From G963668655 sp963668655 (GTDB taxonomy: Bacteria; Myxococcota_A; SURF-8), in contig CAXXPQ010000003.1 of NCBI GenBank assembly GCA_963668655.2, forward strand, positions 186,001-250,000: a stretch of 64,000 nt of DNA. The letters run 5' to 3'. How positions within the stretch are numbered: the stretch's first letter is position 1; each line of letters starts with the position of its first letter. The notes beneath the pieces are model-generated. The model saw only the letters and a program-made list of their open reading frames with translations, was not told the DNA's origin and made no database searches. Positions 34,955 through 44,398 of this stretch are shown here, piece after piece. A program made the position numbers and the translations under genes.

Positions 34955-37677
34955 AGAAGCTCTCATCGAAGGAAATCCGCGAACAATTCCTGGCCTTTTT
35001 CGAGGAAAACGGGCATCAGCGCGTGCGATCCTCGTCCCTGGTTCCCATTCAGGATCCGACCTTGCTGTTCACCAACGCGGGCATGAACCAGTTCAAGGAT
35101 GTCTTCGTCGGCAACCGCCCTTCCCCCTTTCCGCGCGCCACCAGTTCCCAGAAATGCATGCGCGTTTCCGGAAAGCACAACGACCTGGAAAACGTGGGCC
35201 GCACCGCAAGGCATCATACCTTCTTTGAAATGCTGGGAAATTTCAGTTTCGGGGACTATTTCAAGCGAGAGGCCATCGCTTTCGCCTGGGAACTGGTGAC
35301 CGGCCGTTTCGAACTGGATCCGGACAAATTATGGATCACCGTCTTCCGCGAGGACGACGAGGCCTTCGACATCTGGACAAGAGATATCGGCGTCCCCGAG
35401 GCCCGTGTGATTCGGATGGACGAAAAGGACAATTTCTGGTCCATGGGCGAAACGGGCCCCTGCGGGCCGTGCTCGGAGATCCACATCGATCAGGGCGAGG
35501 GCCCCGGCAGCGTCTGGAAGGATGAAGACATCACCGGAGAATCGGACCGCTTCCTGGAACTGTGGAACCTGGTGTTCATGCAGTTCGACCGCTCCGCCGA
35601 CGGCAAGATGACGCCGCTTCCCAAACCCTCCGTGGACACGGGCGGCGGACTGGAGCGCTTCACGGCCGTGATGCAGGGACATTACTCCAACTACGAATCG
35701 GACCTCTTCGCCCCGATTATCCGAACCACCGCCGAGATGTGCGGCAAAACCTATCACGCGGACCGGGAAACCGACACTTCGCTCCAGGTCATCGCGGATC
35801 ACGTTCGCGCCTGCACGTTTCTGATCGGAGACGGCATGTTGCCGTCCAACGAGCATCGCGGGTACGTCCTGCGCCGCATCATGCGCCGCGCCATCCGCCA
35901 CGGAAAGCGCCTGGGCTTCGATCGGGTGTTTTTACCGGATATCAGCGAGACCGTAATCGGCGAAATGGGCGAGGTCTATCCCGAACTCGTGCGCAATCGC
36001 GATTTCATCCTGAACGTCGTCCGGGAGGAGGAAAAGGGCTTCCGCCGCACGCTGACCGCCGGACTGGAGATTCTGAACGAGGAAATCCGTCGCCTGAGCG
36101 ACGCGGGCGAAACCCGCATTCCCGGAGACGTGGTTTTCAAACTCTACGACACCTACGGTTTTCCGGTGGATCTGACGGAGATCATCGCCGCCGAAAACGA
36201 AAAGGGCGTGGACCACAAGGGCTTTGCGGCGGAAATGGAAAAGCAGCGGGAGCGCGGCCGGGCCTCCTGGAAGGGACACGGAAGCGACGAAAAGGCCCGT
36301 CTTTACGGAGAAATCCAGGAAAGCACCGGAAAAAGCACGCTTTTCAGCGGATACGAGCGGGATGAGGACGAGGCCGTCGTTCGGGCCATTCTTTCGGGCG
36401 ATCGCCGCGTTTCGGAAGCGCCGGAAGGCATGGACGTGGAAATCGTCACCGACCGCACGCCGTTTTACGCGGAATCCGGCGGCCAGGTGGGCGACCGGGG
36501 ACTGATCGTGCGGGACGGCCGTCCGGACGGCAGGATTTCCGAACTCGTGGAACAGGCCGCCAATGGACAGGAAATCGACCTCCCGGGAGAAACCGCCGTT
36601 GTAATCCTGGATGTCGTCAAGCCGGCGGAAGGGCTTTTCGTTCACCGGGGGCGCGTGCTGAAAGGAAAGCTCTCGGAAGGCGACACGGTGAACCTGTTGG
36701 TGGATTCGAACAGGCGAAATCGGATCCGCGCCAATCACAGCGCCACCCACCTTCTGCAATACGCGCTGCGCCGCACCCTGGGCGAGCACGTCAAACAGTC
36801 CGGCTCCTGGGTGGGGCCCGACCGTCTGCGCTTCGATTTCACCCATTTCCAGGCGGTTACGCCGGAGGAACTGGCTGCGGTGGAACGTTTCGTCAATGAG
36901 AAAGTCATCACCAACGTCCAAACTGAAACGGATGTAAAGTCCCTGGAGCAGGCCCAGAAGGAAGGCGCCATCGCCTTTTTCGGGGAAAAATACGGCGACG
37001 AAGTACGCGTGGTCACCATCACGCCCGACTCGGTGGAACTCTGTGGAGGCACGCACGTTCGCCGCTCCGGAGATATCGGCCTGTTCAAAATCCTGAGCGA
37101 ATCCTCCATCGCCTCGGGAATTCGGCGCATCGAGGCCGTCACGGGAAGCGAAGCGCTGCATTTCGTCCAGGAACAGGAAAACGCCCTGCGCCTGGCGGCA
37201 GGCAGCCTATCCGTCTCGCCGGTTCAGGTGCCCGAGGCCGTTTTGGGACTGTTCGAGCAACAGAAACGGGACCGCAAGGCCATTGAACAACTCCAGCAGG
37301 AAAAGGCCCGCCTGGAATCCGTCTCGCTGGTGGAGAATGCAGAGAATATCGAAGGAATTCCGGTGCTCTGCACGCGCATCGACGGCGTGGATCCGAAGAA
37401 TATCCGCGACTACGGACAACAGGTGCTCGACAAACTCGGCTCCGGCGTGGTATGCTTGGCTTCCGAGAAAGACGGCAAGCTGAACTTTCTTCTGGCGGTC
37501 AGCGAGGAATTCCGCAAGGAATTTCCGGCTGGCAAAACTCTGGGGCCGGTGGCGGCGGCGGCCGGTGGACGCGGCGGCGGACGACCGGACATGGCCCAGG
37601 CGGGAGGCGGCGAGCCATCAAAAATCGAGGAAGCCTTCGGTAAACTGAAGGAACTGATCCGGGAAAAACGATCGTAA
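34951..37677 (+). CDS. alaS: Alanyl-tRNA synthetase
   Basis: A 908-residue class II synthetase of full length. Catalytic domain: FFEENGHQRVRSSSLVP, DPTLLFTNAGMNQFKDVF, HHTFFEMLGNFSFGDYF, DTGGGLERF. Editing domain: NHSATHLLQYALRRTLGEHVKQ and the zinc motif CGGTHV. C-terminal oligomerisation domain ends GGRGGGRPDMAQAGG. It charges tRNA-Ala and clears mischarged Ser/Gly. RBS AGGAAT is upstream and the gene overlaps recX by four bases. Confidence 0.98.
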   Translation: MKKLSSKEIREQFLAFFEENGHQRVRSSSLVPIQDPTLLFTNAGMNQFKDVFVGNRPSPFPRATSSQKCMRVSGKHNDLENVGRTARHHTFFEMLGNFSFGDYFKREAIAFAWELVTGRFELDPDKLWITVFREDDEAFDIWTRDIGVPEARVIRMDEKDNFWSMGETGPCGPCSEIHIDQGEGPGSVWKDEDITGESDRFLELWNLVFMQFDRSADGKMTPLPKPSVDTGGGLERFTAVMQGHYSNYESDLFAPIIRTTAEMCGKTYHADRETDTSLQVIADHVRACTFLIGDGMLPSNEHRGYVLRRIMRRAIRHGKRLGFDRVFLPDISETVIGEMGEVYPELVRNRDFILNVVREEEKGFRRTLTAGLEILNEEIRRLSDAGETRIPGDVVFKLYDTYGFPVDLTEIIAAENEKGVDHKGFAAEMEKQRERGRASWKGHGSDEKARLYGEIQESTGKSTLFSGYERDEDEAVVRAILSGDRRVSEAPEGMDVEIVTDRTPFYAESGGQVGDRGLIVRDGRPDGRISELVEQAANGQEIDLPGETAVVILDVVKPAEGLFVHRGRVLKGKLSEGDTVNLLVDSNRRNRIRANHSATHLLQYALRRTLGEHVKQSGSWVGPDRLRFDFTHFQAVTPEELAAVERFVNEKVITNVQTETDVKSLEQAQKEGAIAFFGEKYGDEVRVVTITPDSVELCGGTHVRRSGDIGLFKILSESSIASGIRRIEAVTGSEALHFVQEQENALRLAAGSLSVSPVQVPEAVLGLFEQQKRDRKAIEQLQQEKARLESVSLVENAENIEGIPVLCTRIDGVDPKNIRDYGQQVLDKLGSGVVCLASEKDGKLNFLLAVSEEFRKEFPAGKTLGPVAAAAGGRGGGRPDMAQAGGGEPSKIEEAFGKLKELIREKRS

Positions 37678-37692
37678 ACGCGAGGGATGACC

Positions 37693-38160
37693 ATGGATCC
37701 ATTCGAAACGAAAGAAAATGCGAGCAGCAGCCTTCCCACGTTGCAGGAAGAAACGCTCCTGAAGAGATTCACGAAGTACGGAACGCTTTTCCACCTGCTG
37801 ATGGCGCCGTTCATCGCGCTGTTCGGCGACTGGTTCGTCGGCAAAATCGACTGGGTGGGCCACAAGCTGTTCAGCATGCCCACCATCAATACCGGCGACA
37901 ACGATTTCTGGGTCGTTCCCATCCTGGGAATGTTTCTGGCCATGGCTTTATGCATGGCGCGCGTCTGGAAGAACCCCATGAAAATCGACTGGCTCCAGCC
38001 GGTCATGGTGGTTCACGGTGTCACGGCGCTCAGCTTTTTCCTGTACTATTTCATCGATCTGGGATCGCTTTCCTACATGCTGGGGTTCATGTTCGAACTG
38101 GTGATTTTCCTGGCGGTCAGCTACTTCTGGTGGTCCAACAAATCCCTGGCGGACGGCTGA
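37693..38160 (+). CDS. Four-helix integral membrane protein of unknown function
   Basis: A 155-residue protein with four predicted membrane helices: LFHLLMAPFIALFGDWF, VVPILGMFLAMALCMARV, VMVVHGVTALSFFLYYFI and YMLGFMFELVIFLAVSYFWW. The helices carry several aromatic and Met residues but no recognisable motif. I prefer the second ATG at 37693 because GCGAGGG sits six bases before it. It follows alaS by 15 bases and its 3' end overlaps the end of the convergent gene by 40 bases. Confidence 0.72.
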   Translation: MDPFETKENASSSLPTLQEETLLKRFTKYGTLFHLLMAPFIALFGDWFVGKIDWVGHKLFSMPTINTGDNDFWVVPILGMFLAMALCMARVWKNPMKIDWLQPVMVVHGVTALSFFLYYFIDLGSLSYMLGFMFELVIFLAVSYFWWSNKSLADG

Positions 38161-40880
38161 ACGGCTTCTTCGGATTCGGGCTCCATCCGAAGCAGGCGGA
38201 AAAACTCCACCTCTCCGATTCTTTTGAAGATTTCGGCCTTGCGGTTCAACCAGGCGGCGGGAACGGCCTCCGCGCCTAGCACCTCTTCTTCGCCGTTGTC
38301 CGAACGGATGCGCGCGCGAAACTCCAGAAAACAGCAATGGCCGGAAAACTTCGTATTTTCAATACATTCCGACGTTCGAACGCAAATGACTTCCGATTCC
38401 TCTCCGATTTCTTCCTGAAGCGACTCCGTGGAGAACCCCTCTTTCTCATAGGCCAGGCGGGGCCTGCTCGGCATCATCAGCCGGGTGTATTCCGGCGCAA
38501 GAAGAAAGCGGATGCCCGGAGGCACTTCCCGGGAAACCTCCCGAACGGCTTTCGCCAACCGGATGCGCCCATCGAGCAGCCGCCTTTCATTGTCCCGTCC
38601 CGCATCCAGAAGCCCGGAAACGGCGAGAAGAGCCACAATACAGAATGCCGGTCGAAAAACAACGGAAGCCCGAACCTCCCGATCCACTTCTTCGGGCGCA
38701 AGACCTCCGAAAAGAACGAAAAGCGGCAGAGACAGGATGAACCATTCGTTGGGACTGGGATGGGTGTTGACGAATCCGTAAAACAGGAACGCGCCGCCGA
38801 ACCACAGAGAGGATAGCAGGAAAACCGATGGATTCCGCCGATATAGAAAAAAGGCTCCCCCGAGTGCCGCGAGCAGCAGCCAATAGGCATTGCCGATGAT
38901 ATTGGCGTAGTCCAACAGGTTTCCCGGAAACCAATCGCCGTTGAAATGATCGTTCCCGCTGGCCCTTACCAGGATCCGCAACAGATTCACGATGAAAAAC
39001 GCCAGCAACCAGCGGGCTTTTCCTGGATTCGTTTCGCCGCGCTTCGCGATCGAACCGTAGACCAGAAACAGCGGAAAAACCAGAACCGTCTCCATGCGCA
39101 GTTCAAGTGAAAACTGGGTGACCAACAATGCCAGGACAAACAATCCGGTGGAAGACGGCTTTTCGAAGGAAGACAAGAGAAGCGCCAGAGAGACGCAAAT
39201 CCCCGCCGCTCCGAAGAAAAACCACCAGCCCGACAGCGCCAGTCCCGATGTAACGGACCAGACCGCCAGGCCAGATGCCGCCAGGACGGCGCTCCAGCGA
39301 TTTCGGGTAAGTACGTAGACCAACCCGGCCAGGGCCGCGCCGCTTGCCATGAGTCCGACCAGATGCAGGCCATTCACCGCCTCGGGCGTAGGGCCGAAAA
39401 ATCTGAAAAACAAACTTCCGAGAAACGGCCCTCCCCAGAAACTCGGATTGGGCGGCGGATTCAGAAAACCATCCAGAAACCAGAACATGGCGGAGAACTC
39501 CGGCCAGATGGCGTCCGGATAGACCAGCCCCATGTTTTCGATCAGCACCCGCCCCGGCAGAAGCATCGCCAGACCGCCGAACAAGGTCATCCCGGCGATC
39601 GCGCCAAGGCGCTTCCGTCGGATCAGGAATTCGCGGAGGGACAGAACCGCAATGGCGGCCGTCAACAACCAGAAGTAACCGTTCCAGAATTCAAAACGAG
39701 CCCGACCGTCGGAAAGAAGACTTTCGCCAAGCCACATCAGCCCGTTTCTCACCCCCCAGGCCAGACCAGCGTCCTTCGGTGCGAATATATATACAAGAGC
39801 AAGAATCACGATCAGCAAATACCATTGAATTCGATAACATAAAACAGTTTCTTTAATATTTCCCTCGAAGTCTTTCCATGATGTATTTTTCCAGGCGATC
39901 CAAACTCCGGCAACGAAAAACGGCAATATGGCAACGGCCCACATCCACCCGGATTTCGGCCAGACAGCCATGGCCGACCAGAAAAGCAATACCCAGAGAA
40001 GAAACCCGCCAACGGAAACGAAGAAGCGCTGCAAGACGCTGAATTTTTTCCCGGCCGCCATCAACATCGCACCGTGAAAAAAAAGCAGAGTTCCCAGGAA
40101 GAGTTCGGTCAGGTGTGGAAACGGCGCGGGAAGGTGCAACGCCAGAACGAACGTCGTGCCGTATTGGATCCCCAACAGACCCAAAAGACTCCACCGCCCT
40201 TCTCCATGATTCCGGCTTTTTCCAGAAGCAAGGAAGATAACGATCGTGAGCAGTCCCACCGCCCCGGAAAGCGACCAGAACGAAGACGGAACGATATTTA
40301 CTGTATTAACGAATACTTGCAAAGACAATTGAAGGATATACATCAACGTTTCGATTGGGCCGATGGCCTGGCGTTTTCCACCGACCGACCGATACATCAG
40401 CCCGATCTGCATCAGGATCCAAACAAGAGCGAACACCCAGCCCGGCGGAACCTGGAACCACTTTCGCTCAATAGCGGCTTTTTGAACGACAGGCTTGGAA
40501 AAGACTTGTTCCAACATGGCGCGGCGTCCTGGGGCGGACAACCAGGCCAGATAACTTTCCGGCGCTCTGCCTTGTCCATCCTCGCCGCAAAGCAAGAATC
40601 CGCCGGAAAGTCGGCAGGTATCCGGAAGATGCTCCGGCGCGGAAGTGGGACGCGAGACTCGAACGCTCCCGACCCTCTCTCCCGCATACATCAGGTCGGC
40701 CTCGAAATCGAACGCTCGAATACGGATGCTTCCCGGACCGTCCACCTCGGCAACGTCCCCGGTCGCAGGAACAAGCAGGCGGCGAATCAAATCCTCCTTT
40801 CCCGGAGGAATGGCGGAGAAATCACCGGCGCGCGCAACTCCGCAAAGGACGGTCAACACTCCAAACCAGAGCCCCGCCAT
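38121..40880 (-). CDS. Polytopic GT-C-like membrane protein
   Basis: A 919-residue protein. A signal-like N-terminus (MAGLWFGVLTVLCGVARA) precedes a luminal domain of about 140 residues, then many membrane helices in two blocks, and a soluble C-terminal domain of about 170 residues (GIRFLLAPEYTRLMMPSRPRL onward). The second block (PDAIWPEFSAMFWFLDGFLNPPPNPSFWGGPFL, then VNGLHLVGLMASGAALAGLVYVLTRNRW) has the layout of GT-C/PMT-like glycosyltransferases, with acidic residues in the first loop, but I see no decisive motif. Start is uncertain; 40880 gives the signal, while the open frame reaches 41045. GC drops locally near 39780-39870. Confidence 0.65.
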   Translation of the reverse strand: MAGLWFGVLTVLCGVARAGDFSAIPPGKEDLIRRLLVPATGDVAEVDGPGSIRIRAFDFEADLMYAGERVGSVRVSRPTSAPEHLPDTCRLSGGFLLCGEDGQGRAPESYLAWLSAPGRRAMLEQVFSKPVVQKAAIERKWFQVPPGWVFALVWILMQIGLMYRSVGGKRQAIGPIETLMYILQLSLQVFVNTVNIVPSSFWSLSGAVGLLTIVIFLASGKSRNHGEGRWSLLGLLGIQYGTTFVLALHLPAPFPHLTELFLGTLLFFHGAMLMAAGKKFSVLQRFFVSVGGFLLWVLLFWSAMAVWPKSGWMWAVAILPFFVAGVWIAWKNTSWKDFEGNIKETVLCYRIQWYLLIVILALVYIFAPKDAGLAWGVRNGLMWLGESLLSDGRARFEFWNGYFWLLTAAIAVLSLREFLIRRKRLGAIAGMTLFGGLAMLLPGRVLIENMGLVYPDAIWPEFSAMFWFLDGFLNPPPNPSFWGGPFLGSLFFRFFGPTPEAVNGLHLVGLMASGAALAGLVYVLTRNRWSAVLAASGLAVWSVTSGLALSGWWFFFGAAGICVSLALLLSSFEKPSSTGLFVLALLVTQFSLELRMETVLVFPLFLVYGSIAKRGETNPGKARWLLAFFIVNLLRILVRASGNDHFNGDWFPGNLLDYANIIGNAYWLLLAALGGAFFLYRRNPSVFLLSSLWFGGAFLFYGFVNTHPSPNEWFILSLPLFVLFGGLAPEEVDREVRASVVFRPAFCIVALLAVSGLLDAGRDNERRLLDGRIRLAKAVREVSREVPPGIRFLLAPEYTRLMMPSRPRLAYEKEGFSTESLQEEIGEESEVICVRTSECIENTKFSGHCCFLEFRARIRSDNGEEEVLGAEAVPAAWLNRKAEIFKRIGEVEFFRLLRMEPESEEAVQPSARDLLDHQK

Positions 40881-41045
40881 GAACCCGATGTTCCGTACGA
40901 TTCTTGTATTAGGATTCAGACCCACGCGTCCTGTTCCGTCATTGTGACCGGTTGCCGATGGTCCAGGAATATACGGCACCCTTGCTCGAAACACAAGAGG
41001 GACCGGAATAAAAGACCGTTGAAATCCGGTTCGTTCGAGCGGCAT

Positions 41046-41234
41046 TCCACATGCCTTCCCCCGTTTGAGGAAATCATCTCGCCCCTTTCCATCGGATCGT
41101 CAAAGCCTCGGTTTTCCACATTTCTTTCAAACTTGCAAATCGGATAAAAAAGTGAAATCATTGAGAGTCTGCATCCATCTTGGTAAGAAGAACCCCATAT
41201 CGTTTCTCAGACAAGGTTCGCCGGAGGAGGTTTC
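41046..41234. other. Divergent intergenic region before the metal ABC transporter
   Basis: AT-richer stretch between the divergent membrane-protein and metal-transporter genes. It holds TTTCAAACTTGCAAA (41125-41140 area), which is roughly symmetrical, and an A-run, both plausible for a metal-responsive promoter, but I see no clean -35/-10 pair or perfect MntR/Zur box. GGAGGAGG immediately precedes the 41235 start. Confidence 0.3.
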
Positions 41235-42296
41235 ATGAAAGTTCGCGTGATGGTTCTCATTCTGCTGGGACTGCTGATTTCCGTCACCCTGTCCGTTTCC
41301 TGTTCTTCCAAACAGAAAACGGAGGAAAACAAGACGACCGACGGCTCCGATTCGAAACAAAACGCGCAAGCAAAGGATAAAAAGCCCCTTGTGGTCTGCA
41401 CCACGACCTTCATCACCGACATGGCGCGAAACGTGGCGGGAGATGACGCCGACGTCATCGGCATCATGAAACCCGGGACGGATCCGCATACGTACGCCCC
41501 CCGACCGGACGACGGCATCCGCATGCGCCGGGCGGATTTGATTCTGGCCAACGGGCTGCACCTGGAATCGAACATCCTCAACATGATCCGGCAGAGCGGA
41601 CGGAAACGGATTCTCCTGGCGGAAGACGATCGGATTCAGGTTCGGGACGCCAAGAAGGCCGCCGGAGATCCCCACGTCTGGTGGCGAATCGATTATTTCA
41701 TCCGTTTCGTGGAACAGACCCGAGACGCCCTGGTAAAACTCGTCCCCGAGGCCGCCGAGCGCATCAGAAATCGTTCCGAAAACTATCTCTCCGAACTGAA
41801 GGAACTGCACCGCCAGACGCTCTTCGCCTTCCAGAGCATTCCCGAAGAGCAACGGATGCTCATTACCAGTCACGACGCCTTTTATTACTTCGGGCAGGCC
41901 TACGGTCTGAAGGTGGACGCCGTACTGGGCATCAGCACCGAATCCCAGGCCAAGGCGGCCGAGCCCATGCGCCTGGCGGAAATGACCGCGAAAAGCAACA
42001 TCCGGGCCATCTTCCACGAGACCTCGGTCTCCATGGCCCAGAACAATTTGGTCGATTCCATCAAAAACCTAGCGAAAATGAAATTCAACCACGAACTGGC
42101 CATCGCCGGGCCGCTCTTCAGCGACAGCCTGGGCGAGCCGGGCGTTGCCGAGGGATCCTACATCGGCGCTTTCAAGGCCAATGTCCGCATGATCGTCGAG
42201 GCTCTGAGTAATGCGAAAGCGCCCGCTTTCTTCCAGGAGAAATCCGGAGGAAACGGCAGCGGAAAAACCATCGAGAAGACCGAGAAAGGAAAGTGA
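41235..42296 (+). CDS. Metal ABC transporter substrate-binding lipoprotein (Mn/Zn type)
   Basis: A 353-residue TroA/MntA-family lipoprotein: signal ends LSVSC, followed by a Lys/Asp/Glu-rich linker. The four expected metal ligands are visible: His85 (DPHTY), His147 (DPHVW), Glu262 (FHETS) and Asp297 (FSDSLG). The His-His-Glu-Asp set with no long His-rich loop fits manganese or iron rather than classical high-affinity zinc binding proteins. It hands metal to the permease encoded downstream. GGAGGAGG precedes the ATG; the ATPase gene follows after 10 bases. Confidence 0.93.
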   Translation: MKVRVMVLILLGLLISVTLSVSCSSKQKTEENKTTDGSDSKQNAQAKDKKPLVVCTTTFITDMARNVAGDDADVIGIMKPGTDPHTYAPRPDDGIRMRRADLILANGLHLESNILNMIRQSGRKRILLAEDDRIQVRDAKKAAGDPHVWWRIDYFIRFVEQTRDALVKLVPEAAERIRNRSENYLSELKELHRQTLFAFQSIPEEQRMLITSHDAFYYFGQAYGLKVDAVLGISTESQAKAAEPMRLAEMTAKSNIRAIFHETSVSMAQNNLVDSIKNLAKMKFNHELAIAGPLFSDSLGEPGVAEGSYIGAFKANVRMIVEALSNAKAPAFFQEKSGGNGSGKTIEKTEKGK

Positions 42297-42306
42297 TTTC
42301 AATAGA

Positions 42307-43086
42307 ATGAAAGACATCACCGAAACGGCCGTACGCTTCGACAAGGTGACGGTCACCTATCTGAGAAAACCGGCCCTGAGAGATTGCAGCGTTTCCATTC
42401 CGGCGGGGAAAATGGTTTCCGTCACCGGTCCGAACGGAGCGGGAAAAACCACCTTTCTGAAGGCCATGCTCGGTCTGGTGGACGTGGACACGGGCGGCAT
42501 CGAAATTTTCGGAAAGCCACTGGAAACCGTTCGCGGCCGTATCGCCTACGTTCCGCAAATCGAAAGCGTAGACTGGGATTTCCCCATCACGGCGGAAGAA
42601 GTCGTGATGATGGGCCGCTATCCCTATCAGCGCCTGCTGCGTCGTCCCACCGAAAAAGACCGCCAGGCGGTTCGAAAGGCCCTGGAAACGGTGGAAATGA
42701 CCGAATACGCCCGCCGGCACATCCGACAATTCTCCGGCGGGCAACAACAGCGGATTTTCATCGCCCGCGCCCTGGCCCAGGAAGCGGACCTGATGGTGCT
42801 GGACGAACCCTTCACGGGCATCGACGCCCGTACGGAAGCCACGCTGTTCGACCTGATGCGTTCGCTGGCGGATACAGGAAAGAGCCTGATCGTGGTCAAC
42901 CACGACCTCTCGCTCCTGGAACGCTTCGATTTCGTTGTCTTTCTGAACCGCAACGTCGTCGCCGCCGGAACGCCGGAGGAAGTCAACACCCCCGAAGTCA
43001 TCCGCATCGCCTACGGCGGCCGCATGGTGCATTTGGACCACGCCGAGAAACTCATCCGGGAGGGCAAGATCGATGTCCGGCGCTGA
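42307..43086 (+). CDS. Metal ABC transporter ATP-binding protein (Mn/Zn type)
   Basis: A 259-residue ABC ATPase: Walker A GPNGAGKTTFLKAM, Q-loop VPQIESVDWDFPIT (the W-DFP signature typical of MntB/TroB/ZnuC ATPases), signature FSGGQQQRIFIARAL, Walker B LMVLDEPFTGID, His-switch VVNHDLS. It powers uptake together with its neighbours. The start is 42307 by family alignment. The gene overlaps the permease start by 14 bases. Confidence 0.95.
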   Translation: MKDITETAVRFDKVTVTYLRKPALRDCSVSIPAGKMVSVTGPNGAGKTTFLKAMLGLVDVDTGGIEIFGKPLETVRGRIAYVPQIESVDWDFPITAEEVVMMGRYPYQRLLRRPTEKDRQAVRKALETVEMTEYARRHIRQFSGGQQQRIFIARALAQEADLMVLDEPFTGIDARTEATLFDLMRSLADTGKSLIVVNHDLSLLERFDFVVFLNRNVVAAGTPEEVNTPEVIRIAYGGRMVHLDHAEKLIREGKIDVRR

Positions 43087-44383
43087 AACAACCCTGACCA
43101 TCGATTGGACCACCCGCGTTCTGGAAGCCCTGACCTATTATCAGTTGCAGATCGCCGCCAGCGCCATGATCGGCCTGGCCCTGGGCGTTCTGGGCGTCTT
43201 CGTCGTCCTCAGGCGCATGGCGCTCATCGGCGACGCCCTCTCCCACGCCATCCTTCCCGGCGTGGTGCTGGCCTACATCCTCCTGGACGCCATCGTGGGC
43301 CACCTGGAGGGTTTCTGGGGCGTCTGGGGGCTTTTTCTGGGCGCGCTCATCGCGGGTCTGGTGACGGCCTTCGGCATCGGCTGGGTGACGAAATACGCCC
43401 GGGCGAAGGAAGACACCGCCATCGGCATCGTCTTTACGGCCATGTTCGGTCTGGGGGTGATTCTCATCAGCCTGCAACCTAAGGGAACGCACTTCGATCT
43501 GGCCTGCTTTCTGTTCGGTCTGCCTTTAGCCATCGGCATGAAGGACTTCATCAGCATCAGCATCATCACGCCTCTGGTGCTGCTGTATCTGATTTTAGGC
43601 TATCGCGGCCTGAAGATGCTGAGTTTCGACTCGCAGATGGCCATGGCCATCGGGGTGCGAACGACCTGGCTGCATTATGTTTTCATGGGATTTCTGGCCG
43701 CCACGGTGGTGGCCGCGCTGAACACCGTGGGCGTCATCATGTCGGTGGCCATGCTGGTGACTCCGGCGGCGGCGGCCTACCAACTCACCAATCGTCTGAG
43801 CTGGATGCTGGTTCTTTCCGGTCTGTTCGGAGCGATGAGCGCCGTGGTCGGGTTTCTGGCGGCCTTCGCCCTGAATATTCCCACCGGACCGGCCATGGTC
43901 CTGGCGGCGACCTTCCTCTTCGGCCTGACCTTCCTCTTCGCGCCGGAATACGGCATGCTCAGCCGTAGCTTGCGACGCCGGAGCGTCCAGATTCATATGG
44001 CGGAGGAAGACGTCCTGGTGGCCCTGGCGCGCGCTTCCGAGCCGCTTTCTCTTTCCGCCTTGAGAGCATCCCTGCAAGCGGACTCCGCCGTATTTCTTTC
44101 ACGATCACTGAAGAATCTCAAGAAAGCGCGACAAATCCGTAAAGATGCAAACGGGGTGTCGCTGACGGAAAGCGGCGTAAAAGAAGGCCGGATGCTCTTG
44201 CGGAGTCACCGCATCTGGGAAGCCTATCTGGCGAAAAACCGGATCGCGGGCGAGGCGGTGCATCCGACGGCGGAGAAACTGGAACACGCCCACGAACTGG
44301 CCGAGGTTCTGGCCCAGGAGTTGGGAAATCCGGACCGCGATCCCCACGGCCAGCCGATTCCGAAGGCAAACGGTTCGGACTGA
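43073..44383 (+). CDS. Metal ABC permease fused to an MntR/DtxR-type repressor
   Basis: A 436-residue fusion. Residues 1 to about 300 are an ABC-3 family permease (LGVFVVLRRMALIGDALSHAILPGVVLAYIL, AGVRTTWLHYVFMG-type helices). After RRRSVQIHMAEEDVLVALARA comes a winged helix (LSALRASLQADSAVFLSRSLKNLKKARQI) and an iron-dependent-repressor dimerisation domain: SHRIWEAYLAK (His379), VHPTAEKLEHA (His397, Glu401, Glu404, His405) and LGNPDRDPHGQPIP. Glu401 stands where DtxR has Cys102 and MntR has Glu99, pointing to manganese. Chlamydial YtgCR has the same permease-repressor arrangement and is cleaved to free the repressor. Autoregulation of this operon is likely. Confidence 0.93.
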   Translation: MSGAETTLTIDWTTRVLEALTYYQLQIAASAMIGLALGVLGVFVVLRRMALIGDALSHAILPGVVLAYILLDAIVGHLEGFWGVWGLFLGALIAGLVTAFGIGWVTKYARAKEDTAIGIVFTAMFGLGVILISLQPKGTHFDLACFLFGLPLAIGMKDFISISIITPLVLLYLILGYRGLKMLSFDSQMAMAIGVRTTWLHYVFMGFLAATVVAALNTVGVIMSVAMLVTPAAAAYQLTNRLSWMLVLSGLFGAMSAVVGFLAAFALNIPTGPAMVLAATFLFGLTFLFAPEYGMLSRSLRRRSVQIHMAEEDVLVALARASEPLSLSALRASLQADSAVFLSRSLKNLKKARQIRKDANGVSLTESGVKEGRMLLRSHRIWEAYLAKNRIAGEAVHPTAEKLEHAHELAEVLAQELGNPDRDPHGQPIPKANGSD

Positions 44384-44398
44384 GCCTTCTCTTGTATT

